The notes below the pieces were generated by a model. It was not told the origin of the DNA and made no database searches. It saw nothing but the letters and a program-made list of their open reading frames with translations. Below are positions 36,601 to 45,380 of a stretch of 64,000 bases of DNA, one piece after another. This stretch comes from Cytophagaceae bacterium ABcell3 (GTDB taxonomy: Bacteria > Bacteroidota > Bacteroidia > Cytophagales > Cytophagaceae), in the NCBI GenBank assembly GCA_030913385.1, contig CP133159.1, positions 1,076,584 through 1,140,583 of the forward strand, written 5' to 3'. Both the position numbers and the translations under genes were made by a program. Every line of letters begins with the position of its first letter. Positions within the stretch are counted from its first letter, which is position 1.

Positions 36601-37447
36601 CAGTTGTTGGGTACCAACGACCAAATGATGTGCTCCCAGAGTAGAGAAAGCCGTCTGAGTCAAAGGTGGCCGTGTACCCAAAATTGTCCGAAAATGATCC
36701 AGAGAAGGTAGAAAATATTAATTCCGGGTCTATTATAAGAGTAGCGCTTTGGTCATAACCAGAAGGAAATTCAAAGTACACACGCTTTCCTTGTATTTTA
36801 AAATTGCACGGGACAGTCTTTTTCTCTGACCCTTGTATTTGGTAGGCATAAGGTTTAGTTTCAATAATTTCCCCTACTGATGTTTCAATGATTAAATCCC
36901 CATTTCTTAATGATAAGTTATCTACCCCGTCATACTCCATTGATATTTGAGAAGGATCTCCTTCTGGTTGTATTATAAAATCATATTTTACAGAGGTCTT
37001 AGACGTGTAAACCTTCATGTCAATGTTTTCGTATAAGCTATTATAGTAAAGCTCTGTAAATGCAGAAACCCCTGATGCCCACTTTTCCGAATCTTTCCCA
37101 AGGAAAAAATTAAAGTGTTCTGGGCGCTTTTGCTGTCCAGAAACAGAGGTTTGCTGTGATGCGTTTTTAAATTTCATTTTCCAGCTATGGCCTTTTAGGC
37201 GCATCTGGTTTTTTGCTGGTGAATGCGCATGTAATAGATCAAAAAGTGTAGGATCTAATACATTCCAAGTAAAACCGTCCTTTTCAAAAAATAAAGCACC
37301 TGATGGAATTTCACTTTTAAATAAGACATAGTCGTGCCATTGACCTTTATTTTCTATGAATTTTAAAGGCGTCTCTTCCGGTGGCTTATGTCCGGACGCT
37401 AAAAATGAAATGATTAAGCCAATGAAGAAGCAAAATGATTTCTTCAT
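33686..37447 (-). CDS. Giant surface protein with SBBP repeats, PKD and gliding-motility C-terminal domain
   Basis: 1253 residues. The signal peptide (CFFIGLIISFLASG) is followed by an N-terminal beta domain (FIENKGQWHDYVLFKSEIP) typical of this architecture. About 240-700: repeated SBBP blades (STFLGGSHADALYSIAFDS, ITKYDTTGTFMIYSTFLGG). About 735-815: a PKD domain (RYFWDFGDGTTSTEKNPQHTY). Then three or four Ig-like modules, each with PxxT(I/V)C. The last about 90 residues are the gliding-motility-associated (CHU_C, type B) secretion signal: IFVPNAFSPNGDGLNDILYV ... VYNRWGEKVFE. Start chosen at ATG 37447 (MKKSFCFF). It heads the cassette with PorP/SprF and the OmpA protein, as cargo with its own partner. 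Confidence 0.92.
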   Translation of the reverse strand: MKKSFCFFIGLIISFLASGHKPPEETPLKFIENKGQWHDYVLFKSEIPSGALFFEKDGFTWNVLDPTLFDLLHAHSPAKNQMRLKGHSWKMKFKNASQQTSVSGQQKRPEHFNFFLGKDSEKWASGVSAFTELYYNSLYENIDMKVYTSKTSVKYDFIIQPEGDPSQISMEYDGVDNLSLRNGDLIIETSVGEIIETKPYAYQIQGSEKKTVPCNFKIQGKRVYFEFPSGYDQSATLIIDPELIFSTFSGSFSDNFGYTATFDSDGFLYSGSTSFGRWYPTTVGAYDREFNGGIVDIAITKYDTTGTFMIYSTFLGGESDEMPHSMIVNNRDELYVFGTTGSPDFPVTENAYDTTFKGGPPINYIPRGMGTYFPDGTDMFVTKFNQDGTDLLGSTLIGGTNTDGLGTHIHLLYNYADEVRGEIDIDQEGSVYIASCTRSTDFPVTANAVQTEHAGELDGCVVKLKPDLSDVEWSTFLGGSHADALYSIAFDSTGQVYVAGGTASLDAPVTDGILQPNHGTGRSDGYIASISKDGSDLLRATFYGYDSYDQIYFIETDHRNNVYVLGQTEAEGETYIYNAEYNHPNSGQFITKFTSGLDSIIWSTAFGTGSGAPDISPTAFLVDHCQKIYLAGWGGEANQLGRNNAGYTTGLDITANAFQSTTNGSDFYLMVLEDDASFLSYATFMGGPVSNEHVDGGTSRFDRSGKIYHAACAGCGYNSDFPIHPNPGAVSPTNNHSCNSAVFKIDFDMPAMDADFLLPELTCNLDLELNFENRSTSHNSTRYFWDFGDGTTSTEKNPQHTYSEGGNYLIKLIVADSGTCNLSDTTYQEIVVRPDSIWNLPDTTVCPGTELQMGRKHDEQTDHHYTWIPENGLNDPTIPDPILEVTESQEYALVISYSNCSDTLFHQINADSINVGILGDTVICHDSPPLELVSQSNGNPVRYYWSTNPDFDPILNQSPLDSSYSADPMDTYNTYYVKIYNEKDCPATDSITIRVSNVSVAVPDTIICNTDPLELLAIGEPEDLSYTWQPHSSIQSPTDGSVITVQPDTTTQYTVTATNEDNCTATATANVSISGLFFDPLEAEISADTIWQGERVTLTVRPEHGYIYNWTPADGLNNANAPRVGVYPDANTTWTVTVTDPVAENCQRDTTLSVVVKEVFCGPQDIFVPNAFSPNGDGLNDILYVRGENIYELYFTVYNRWGEKVFETKNKDIGWDGTYKGRAADPGVFVYYLEAKCPGERKYFEKGNITLLR

Positions 37448-37873
37448 TATCCTGCAATTAAGTGTATTAAATTTCTGCATTTTTAATGAAAAAATCACTT
37501 ATTATCTTAGAATTTTTACAAAAGTGCCTTTTGTGTAGCATATAGGTGAATTTAGGGTGTTCATTACATGTCTTTATTTTTTATTTGTATAGGATTGGTC
37601 TTTTGTTCAGCGACCGCTCCCTATTCCAGCACGTGGTGAAAAGTGAAGTTGCAATATTGTTTTCCCTGTAAATTTATTTGAGACCTATTGCTTGTATGTC
37701 TTACAAGAGATTCCTTTGAATTAAAGACCAATGGGAATTTTATGGGGTGTTCGTCCGTTTATGATACATCAACTAAGTCTGATTGTAAAAATTGGGTTTC
37801 GTAATTAATGAAAAGCATAAAACAACGCTTTGTGTCGTAGTCTTGGTTTTTATTAATCAAGCCTTTATAGCTG
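37448..37873. other. Divergent intergenic region, 426 bp
   Basis: This AT-rich gap separates the divergent T9SS cassette and the outer-membrane barrel gene. It must hold both promoters, but I found no clear TTG/TAnnTTTG pair, no hairpin and no small ORF with support. Confidence 0.5.
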
Positions 37874-38995
37874 ATGTATTATACTATTTTGAAAATACTT
37901 TTCCTTTCGCTCTTGCTGTCAATTTTTACCTCTTATGGTGCGGCTGGAAATGGGAAGCCAGGAGACCCTGACAATCCATCGGATACTTTGGAAGAAAGTA
38001 AAGGGTTTATGGCGCTTCCATTATTTTACTATACCCCAGATACCCGTTTTGCTTTTGGTGCTTTAGGGGTTACCTACTTTCGATTGAAAGGCCAAGAGGG
38101 CACTACACGTCTTTCTCATGCTAAGTTGATGTCTAATTATACCTTGAACAATCAGTTAGATGTTTATGGGTCTTGGGATATATTTTTGCCTGATGAGAAG
38201 TATTATATTAAAGGTGTTTTGAGGTACCGGAATTTTCCAGACCGCTTTTATGGTGTAGGTAATATGAGTGAGCCGGTTTATGAAAATTTTGACTACAGCT
38301 ACTTTACCTTTAAGAAATTGGTCATGAGAAAGGTGCGCCCCAATTTGTTTTTAGGAGGCGACTTTCATTTTAACTATGCTTATGGGTTTGACTTGGAACA
38401 AGATAAGCTTTTAAGTACAGGGAGGATTTCGGGGCATGACGGAGGTCTGACTTCAGGCTTAGGTCTCGTCGGTATTTATGACTCCCGAGACAATGTGGTT
38501 TATCCTTCAAAGGGTGTCTTTTTCGAAGCGTCTTCTTATTTCTACGGTGGGTATTTGGGAAGCGATTTTAACTATACAAATTTAAACCTTGTCTTTAGTA
38601 CTTATAAAAAAGTATTTAACAGAGGTGTGTTGGCTGCCAATGTCACTGGAAATTTTAACCATGGTGATATTCCTTTTACCAGTATGGCTTTTGCCGGTAG
38701 TGATGAAATCCTTAGGGGCTACTCAAAGAACAGGTACAGAGATAATAATTTCCTTGGTACACAGGTTGAATACCGTATGCCTGTGATCGGGCGCTTTGGT
38801 ATTGCTTGCTTTGCCGGGATAGGTGATGTTTTTGAAAATATTAGCGATGTTGGTTTGAATACATTAAAGTATTCGTATGGAGGCGGAATACGGTACACAA
38901 TCAATGAAAAGGAACACCTGAATATAAGGCTGGATTATGGAATTGGTAGGGGAGGGAATAACGGGTTTTACATTATGGTATCAGAAGCCTTCTAA
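37874..38995 (+). CDS. BamA/TamA-like outer-membrane beta-barrel protein
   Basis: 373 residues: signal peptide (LFLSLLLSIFTSYGAAG), a short linker, then a 16-strand-type barrel with no POTRA domains. The surface-antigen (Omp85) hallmarks are GLGLVGIYDSRDNVVYPSKG in the middle, the SDEILRGYSKNRYRDNN segment (an L6-type loop LRGY, where the canonical is VRGY/RGF), and a final YGIGRGGNNGFYIMVSEAF ending in Phe as barrels do. Members without POTRA domains are often patatin-like partners or unknown; function unassigned. Confidence 0.85.
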   Translation: MYYTILKILFLSLLLSIFTSYGAAGNGKPGDPDNPSDTLEESKGFMALPLFYYTPDTRFAFGALGVTYFRLKGQEGTTRLSHAKLMSNYTLNNQLDVYGSWDIFLPDEKYYIKGVLRYRNFPDRFYGVGNMSEPVYENFDYSYFTFKKLVMRKVRPNLFLGGDFHFNYAYGFDLEQDKLLSTGRISGHDGGLTSGLGLVGIYDSRDNVVYPSKGVFFEASSYFYGGYLGSDFNYTNLNLVFSTYKKVFNRGVLAANVTGNFNHGDIPFTSMAFAGSDEILRGYSKNRYRDNNFLGTQVEYRMPVIGRFGIACFAGIGDVFENISDVGLNTLKYSYGGGIRYTINEKEHLNIRLDYGIGRGGNNGFYIMVSEAF

Positions 38996-39023
38996 TCGGA
39001 GAATAAGTTAACACCGCATAAAA

Positions 39024-39048
39024 AAAGCCACCTTCTAAAGGTGGCTTT
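39024..39048. terminator. Bidirectional terminator
   Basis: AAAGCCACCTT / AAGGTGGCTTT, an 11-bp perfect stem flanked by A and T runs, lies between the convergent barrel gene and pgi. Confidence 0.85.
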
Positions 39049-39067
39049 GGTATTATATGGCTGTACT

Positions 39068-40714
<1,647 letters not shown>

Positions 40715-40807
40715 TTAATACTATTAGATAAGAACATTTTTCAAGCTTCAAATATAATGAAATGAGAATAGGAATTTAAAAAGGGGTAATATCTTTTATA
40801 AACTTTA

Positions 40808-40973
40808 ACCTGAAATATGCATGAGGATCTTCTATTAGGTGGCAAAATAACTTCAAATCAGACGCTTCGCTTGCATTTGGTTTTTAACCGTAGAACCACA
40901 ATGCTTTGCAAACCAAACACGCTGATTTTTTGTTCTTTTGCCCCTCATAAAGAAATCTAATGCATAATCCATT
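40808..40973. repeat. Palindromic MITE family 2, copy B (166 bp)
   Basis: Same length and sequence (about 85-90% by eye) as copy A at 28791, in the same orientation. Left end ACCTGAAATATGCATGAGG; right end reverse complement is ATGGATTATGCATTAG, slightly eroded. Contains the same core words (AAATCAGACGCTTCGCT, GCTGATTTTTTGTTCTTTT, TGCCCCT). It fills most of the 293-bp gap between pgi and the MORN-type gene and lies just 3' of the latter. Confidence 0.85.
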
Positions 40974-41004
40974 TTAAAAAATATGGACGAGCAAAAAAAC
41001 CATT

Positions 41005-41895
41005 TTACTTTTTCGCCCGTTTGCCCTTTTTAGGGTCATAGAAAGGTTCTCCGTTTCTTATGAGCACGTTGCCTTGCTCATCCCACTCACTAAGAACATA
41101 GGGTTCGCTGTCGTCCGTATAGGGGTTCATTGGATATTTGGTTTCCTTCTTTTTTTTGTTTTTGTCGGGAAAATATTCTATCCAAATACCTATTTTATGA
41201 CCATCCAAATATTTGCCATACTCAAGCACCTGTCCATTTTCTTTAAAACGGTAATATTCGCCATGCAACTCGTCATAGCGAAGGGGCTTAACTTCTTTTA
41301 TTTTGGTTTTGGCCGGATCGTAATAAGTGATTTTAGAATCTTTTAAAAAGCCTCTTTTATACTTTGTTTTGTCCAGCAGGTTGTATTCTTTGTCATACCT
41401 TTCCCATCGTCCATGTTTCATTCCTACATAAAAAATACCCTCTTCTATGAGCTCGCCCCCTACTAATTTCTTGTAAGGGCCATGTAATATTTTGTACGGG
41501 ATGTTCTTTTTGTCAAGCTCTTCAAGGGAAGAAACCTCTAATATTTTCTTCTTTTTTATGTCAAAAACATGAAGAGACTTTATATAAGGGTCTGGCTCAA
41601 GAGGTTTTTTAAGATAGTAGAACATCTCTAAAGTCTGCCTGGGCCCTTTCCCTTTTCGGATAAACGACCTTTTGGTTTTGATCCCATAAAAGACTTTTTT
41701 CTTAATCTTTTTCTTCGCAGACCTACTGTCGTCTTTCTCTTCCTCTTCTTCTTCATCTTCGTCTAGTAGGGTGTCCAGTCTAGGTATAGAGTCGTTTCTT
41801 GCCTTGCGAGGATTTTTTTGGGCAAGCACTTCTGTAGAACAAAGCATTAGCAGGACAACCCATATAGTTAAAATACGTGGTAATAACATGTTCAT
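41005..41895 (-). CDS. Exported MORN/YwqK-repeat protein
   Basis: 296 residues from the ATG at 41895; signal peptide LTIWVVLLMLCSTEVLAQ. A Lys-rich and Glu-rich segment (TLLDEDEEEEEEKDDSR) follows. The second half has repeats of the MORN/YwqK 'antitoxin-like' kind, each with a G-x-Y/W pattern: HGPYKKLVGGELIEEGIFYVG, MKHGRWERYDKEYNLL, LHGEYYRFKENGQVLEYGKY, HKIGIWIEYFP. Such repeats occur in secreted Bacteroidota proteins of unknown role; a toxin/antitoxin function is not implied. Confidence 0.75.
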   Translation of the reverse strand: MNMLLPRILTIWVVLLMLCSTEVLAQKNPRKARNDSIPRLDTLLDEDEEEEEEKDDSRSAKKKIKKKVFYGIKTKRSFIRKGKGPRQTLEMFYYLKKPLEPDPYIKSLHVFDIKKKKILEVSSLEELDKKNIPYKILHGPYKKLVGGELIEEGIFYVGMKHGRWERYDKEYNLLDKTKYKRGFLKDSKITYYDPAKTKIKEVKPLRYDELHGEYYRFKENGQVLEYGKYLDGHKIGIWIEYFPDKNKKKKETKYPMNPYTDDSEPYVLSEWDEQGNVLIRNGEPFYDPKKGKRAKK

Positions 41896-42080
41896 AGTCC
41901 TGAAGCAGAAAAATACACTTTTTAATACTAACTGAAACACTTGTTCTTTATTATTGCTATTGCTGGTTTTTTTCAATAGACTTAGTTCGAAATATTAAAA
42001 TAAGATTTCATGTGTATGTTAAACTGTTTAAAAATCAAATGTTTCCATTTAAATTGTACCAGCTTTACTAATATTTTAAC

Positions 42081-42163
42081 ACCTGAAATCGCTAGTGGTT
42101 ATCAAGGTTGTGCAAAAATACAATAAATCAGTTTGGCAGCAGCATAAAAGATATATTTCAGGT
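42081..42163. repeat. Possible degenerate member of MITE family 2 (copy E)
   Basis: ACCTGAAAT at 42081 and ATTTCAGGT at 42155-42163 are 9-base inverted ends 83 bp apart, with the same outer word as copies A-D (ACCTGAA), but the interior does not match. It is in a 447-bp gap that otherwise shows nothing. Confidence 0.4.
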
Positions 42164-42342
42164 TTGACTGGGCAGGGGCATGGTCAGCTTATTTAAGAGG
42201 TTGGGATACTTCGATATTTAAAGGATATGAAAAGTCCTGCGGGTTGTTTGAATCTATCAGGTATTTACAGTAAATTGAAAGAAAGGGGAGGTAAATACAG
42301 GGGGCTGGGTTTAACGCCTAGTAATTTACAATTTTAAATTGA

Positions 42343-42805
42343 ATGAGACTACTCGTTATTCTTTTGCTATTTGTTACATTAAGGCTGTGTAAATACTCAA
42401 AGACTTAAAGTTAGAATTAATTCTAATTTGTCAGAAGCAAATACTTTTAGAATTAATGAAGATTCAACTATAAGCGCTTTTGTTAAGGTTGGTTATTATA
42501 AAAAAGGGGTTATTCATTCCTTTCACCTTGAAGGGTTAAAGATTGATCTCAATCCTAAAAAAATTAAGATCAATAATAGAATTTGTCTTGCTGATTCTAA
42601 TACAGTGAAGGTAGATTGTTCGGTGTTAAATAACTCTTATGATGGATTTCAAGAAAGAGGATTAGCTGGTTGGGTTAAGGTGAATTCGATCAATCAAGAT
42701 AAAGGGATTGTTAAATTAAGCATGGATATTACAGTAGACGGCGCCTGGCGAACAGAGAAGAAAAGGTATAAGGGAAATTACAAATTAGAAAAAGAAAGCA
42801 GGTGA
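42343..42805 (+). pseudogene. Frameshifted putative lipoprotein
   Basis: ATG 42343 opens a lipoprotein-like leader, MRLLVILLLFVTL, but the frame stops at 42406 after 21 residues. The +1 frame carries on without a break from GCVNTQRLKVRINS to the end: NEDSTISAFVKVGYYKKGV ... VKLSMDITVDGAWRTEKKR, stop 42805. Joining them near 42382, by loss of one base, gives a single protein of about 153 residues with a Gly-Cys at the expected lipobox place. The long second part (125 codons from TTG 42428) has no start of its own worth trusting. Either a recent pseudogene or a sequencing error. No family is recognised. Confidence 0.6.
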
Positions 42806-43469
42806 CATTAGTTATATTAAGACCGCAGATCGGCGTTGAAAATTATTAAGAACATATCGACCTAGTTAAAAAAAGACAAGATTCAAGAATTCTTTATGGA
42901 ATAGCATTGGCAATCCTTTCTTAAATAGCTAAAGCTATTGAGGGGTTTTAATACTGAGACTAATAAAGCTGAAAAGGGGCAAAATCTTTAAACGAGATTT
43001 TGAGAAATAATTCGGTATTAACTATTACGCCCCTTCAGGGCTTTGGGCAATGTTTGTTGTCTGGTACAATGGGCTGTTGCCCATTGTTATATATTACGCA
43101 CCTTTGGTGCTATGCTAACGTTTTCTAGGTGTTCCTTAAGGATTTTAGATCCATGTGATAAAAAGGGGAAATTTTGAAAGTGCCGATGAAATCCGTTTGT
43201 TAATGATTTTAGTAAAGCTCCAAAGGAGCGAAATAATTAACTCAGGGGTGTGGCCCTGAGGAATGAACAATGTAACTTAAATCAAAGCCCTGAAGGGGCG
43301 AAATATTTATCTGGTACAATGTGCCATTTAATAAGTTGGCCTGAGCCTGCCAAAACCAGAGCAGTAGAAATGATACAGGTGTTAATATTATTCTTGGTCA
43401 GAAGAAAAAATAACCCCTTCGTCAGGATGTCCTTCGGAAGGGGTTGGTTGGTATGTGAGTTAACACTGC
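42806..43469. repeat. Intergenic REP-like cluster
   Basis: Short imperfect palindromes occur at 43029 (CGCCCCTTCAGGGCTTTG), 43098 (GCACCTTTGGTGC), 43217 (GCTCCAAAGGAGC) and, inverted, 43284 (CAAAGCCCTGAAGGGGCG). The first and last are exact inverted copies of 18 bases. CTGGTACAATG follows in both arms (43061 and 43311). A weak stem AATAGC/GCTATT lies near 42920. This is the typical arrangement of REP hairpins with a head and tail, seen in many Bacteroidota gaps and often moved by TnpA-REP (Y1) proteins; no such gene is in the window. No ORF is supported in this 664-bp gap. Confidence 0.75.
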
Positions 43470-45293
43470 TTACACACAGGCAATGCTAATGCTGTTTTTT
43501 ATAAAGTTTGTCAAGTCTTTACCAGTCAGCATTCCCTGAGAAAGTAGCGCTAGGTCGCATGCTTGTTTGGCCAGTTTTGTTTGCGTGTCTTCGTTTTCTT
43601 CTTTCAACAATTTTTGCATCAACTGGTGGTTGCCGTTTACCACTACATTAGTTGTGTCAGGCATTTGTCCCATAAAGTTCATGCCTCCACCACCCATGGC
43701 CGACATATCTTTCATTCTGCGGATGAACTCGGGCTGGGTAACAGTAACAGGCATTTCGTCTACAGGCAAAGCTTCTACATTCAGGGCCATGTTTTTGCCT
43801 TCTAGTGCTTTTTCAAAGATCTTTTTAAGTTTTTCTTCCTCGTCTTTAGAAAGCACACTTTCTGTTTTCTGGTCTTTTTCTATGAGTTTTTCTACACTGT
43901 CGGAATCGACACGTTTTAGCGAAAACTTCTCTAGCTTTCGTTCCAGCAGGTTTATGAAGTGACTATCTATGATAGTGTCAAATTGTAAAACATCATAGTT
44001 CCTCTTATGGGCAGAGTCTATATAAGCATCTTGCTTTCCAGGGTCTGTTGAATACAAAGCCACCACATTGCCTTCTTTGTCTGTTTGGTGCTCTTTGATT
44101 TTTTCTTTGTATTCCTCTAAAGTTGCATATTTTCCGTCAGTGCTTTTTAGCAGACAAAAGTCTTTGGCCTTGTCGTAAAACTTGTCCTCACTGATCATGC
44201 CGTATTTTACAAAAACATTAATGTCGTCCCACTTCTGCTCATAAGCAGCTTTGTCCTTATTGTATAGTTCAGACAATTTGTCCGCTACCTTTTTGGTAAT
44301 GTGCGAGTTGATTTTCTTTACATTAGAGTCTGCTTGTAAGAAGCTTCTAGAAACATTCAGAGGAATGTCAGGAGAGTCTATTACTCCATGCAGAAGCATC
44401 AGAAACTCTGGAACTACGTCTTTTACCTCGTCTGTTATAAATACTTGCCTAGAGTAAAGCTGTATTTTGTTTCTGCTTACCTCTATATCACTCTTAATTT
44501 TAGGGAAATATAAAATACCTGTTAGGTTGAACGGGTAATCTACATTTAAGTGAATCCAGAAAAGAGGGTCTTCTGAAAAAGGGTATAGTTCTTTATAGAA
44601 TTTTAGGTAATCTTCATCTTTTAGTCCTGAAGGGGACTTAGTCCAAAGTGGCTCAGGGTTGTTAATTACTTCGCCATCAAACTCTATCTCTACCGGAAGG
44701 AACTTACAGTATTTTTCAAGAATTCCTTTAATTCTTAGCTTGTCAAGGAACTCACTGGAGTCCTCAGCAATATGAAGAACTACATCAGTTCCTCTACTGT
44801 CTTTTTCAGTGGCAGTTATTTCAAATTCTGTTGAACCGTCGCACTCCCAACGGGCGGCTTCAGTACCCTCTTTATAAGACTTTGTGATCAGCTCTACTTT
44901 TTCTGCTACCATAAAAGAAGAGTAGAACCCAAGACCAAAGTGCCCTATGATTTGTTTGTCATCACCTTTGTCTTTGTATTTTTCAACAAATTCGGTAGCG
45001 CCAGAAAAAGCGATCTGGTTAATATATTTTTTGATTTCTTCTGCTGTCATACCAATACCTTTATCGCTAATGGTAATGGTCTTGGCTTCTTCGTCCAGTG
45101 ATACTTTGATTTTTACATCTCCTGTTTCACCCGAATATTCGCCTAAAGAAGACAATCTTTTGATTTTTTGAGTGGCATCAACAGCGTTGGAAACAAGTTC
45201 TCTTAAAAAAATCTCATGATCCGAATACAGAAATTTCTTGATAATTGGGAAAATGTTTTCGGTATGAATCGAAATGGTACCTTTTTCTTCCAT
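43470..45293 (-). CDS. htpG: HSP90-type chaperone
   Basis: 607 residues. The GHKL ATPase domain has the N-terminal LYSDHEIFLRELVSNAVDAT (ATP-binding Asn), TISDKGIGMTAEEI (Asp/Gly) and IGHFGLGFYSSFMVA. The middle domain has GILYFPKI and the catalytic Arg region NVSRSFLQADSNV. The C-terminal dimer part ends KNSISIACV. It assists late folding and heat-stress survival. An imperfect palindrome lies about 70-85 bases before the ATG. The gene upstream on the same strand is the PorE-like protein, 87 bp away. Confidence 0.97.
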   Translation of the reverse strand: MEEKGTISIHTENIFPIIKKFLYSDHEIFLRELVSNAVDATQKIKRLSSLGEYSGETGDVKIKVSLDEEAKTITISDKGIGMTAEEIKKYINQIAFSGATEFVEKYKDKGDDKQIIGHFGLGFYSSFMVAEKVELITKSYKEGTEAARWECDGSTEFEITATEKDSRGTDVVLHIAEDSSEFLDKLRIKGILEKYCKFLPVEIEFDGEVINNPEPLWTKSPSGLKDEDYLKFYKELYPFSEDPLFWIHLNVDYPFNLTGILYFPKIKSDIEVSRNKIQLYSRQVFITDEVKDVVPEFLMLLHGVIDSPDIPLNVSRSFLQADSNVKKINSHITKKVADKLSELYNKDKAAYEQKWDDINVFVKYGMISEDKFYDKAKDFCLLKSTDGKYATLEEYKEKIKEHQTDKEGNVVALYSTDPGKQDAYIDSAHKRNYDVLQFDTIIDSHFINLLERKLEKFSLKRVDSDSVEKLIEKDQKTESVLSKDEEEKLKKIFEKALEGKNMALNVEALPVDEMPVTVTQPEFIRRMKDMSAMGGGGMNFMGQMPDTTNVVVNGNHQLMQKLLKEENEDTQTKLAKQACDLALLSQGMLTGKDLTNFIKNSISIACV

Positions 45294-45362
45294 TGCTTAC
45301 ATTAATTTTTGTTCCCTCAGGTTTTTTCAATTTTCATTCCAATACCATGAAAAACACATTTA

Positions 45363-45379
45363 CCTGTCATGATGTCAGG
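45363..45379. promoter_or_regulatory. Imperfect 17-bp palindrome upstream of htpG
   Basis: CCTGTCA TGA TGTCAGG: two arms with one central T:T mismatch, one base beyond the stop of the PorE-like gene and 70 bases before the htpG ATG. It is a possible operator; it is not a CIRCE element. Confidence 0.35.
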
Positions 45380-45380
45380 C

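Noticed and set aside
41005-41895. YwqK-type antitoxin of a toxin-antitoxin pair
   Set aside because: The name comes from repeat similarity; the protein is exported and there is no toxin gene next to it.
43023-43320. CRISPR array
   Set aside because: Repeats are few, inverted and irregularly spaced, without constant spacers or cas genes.
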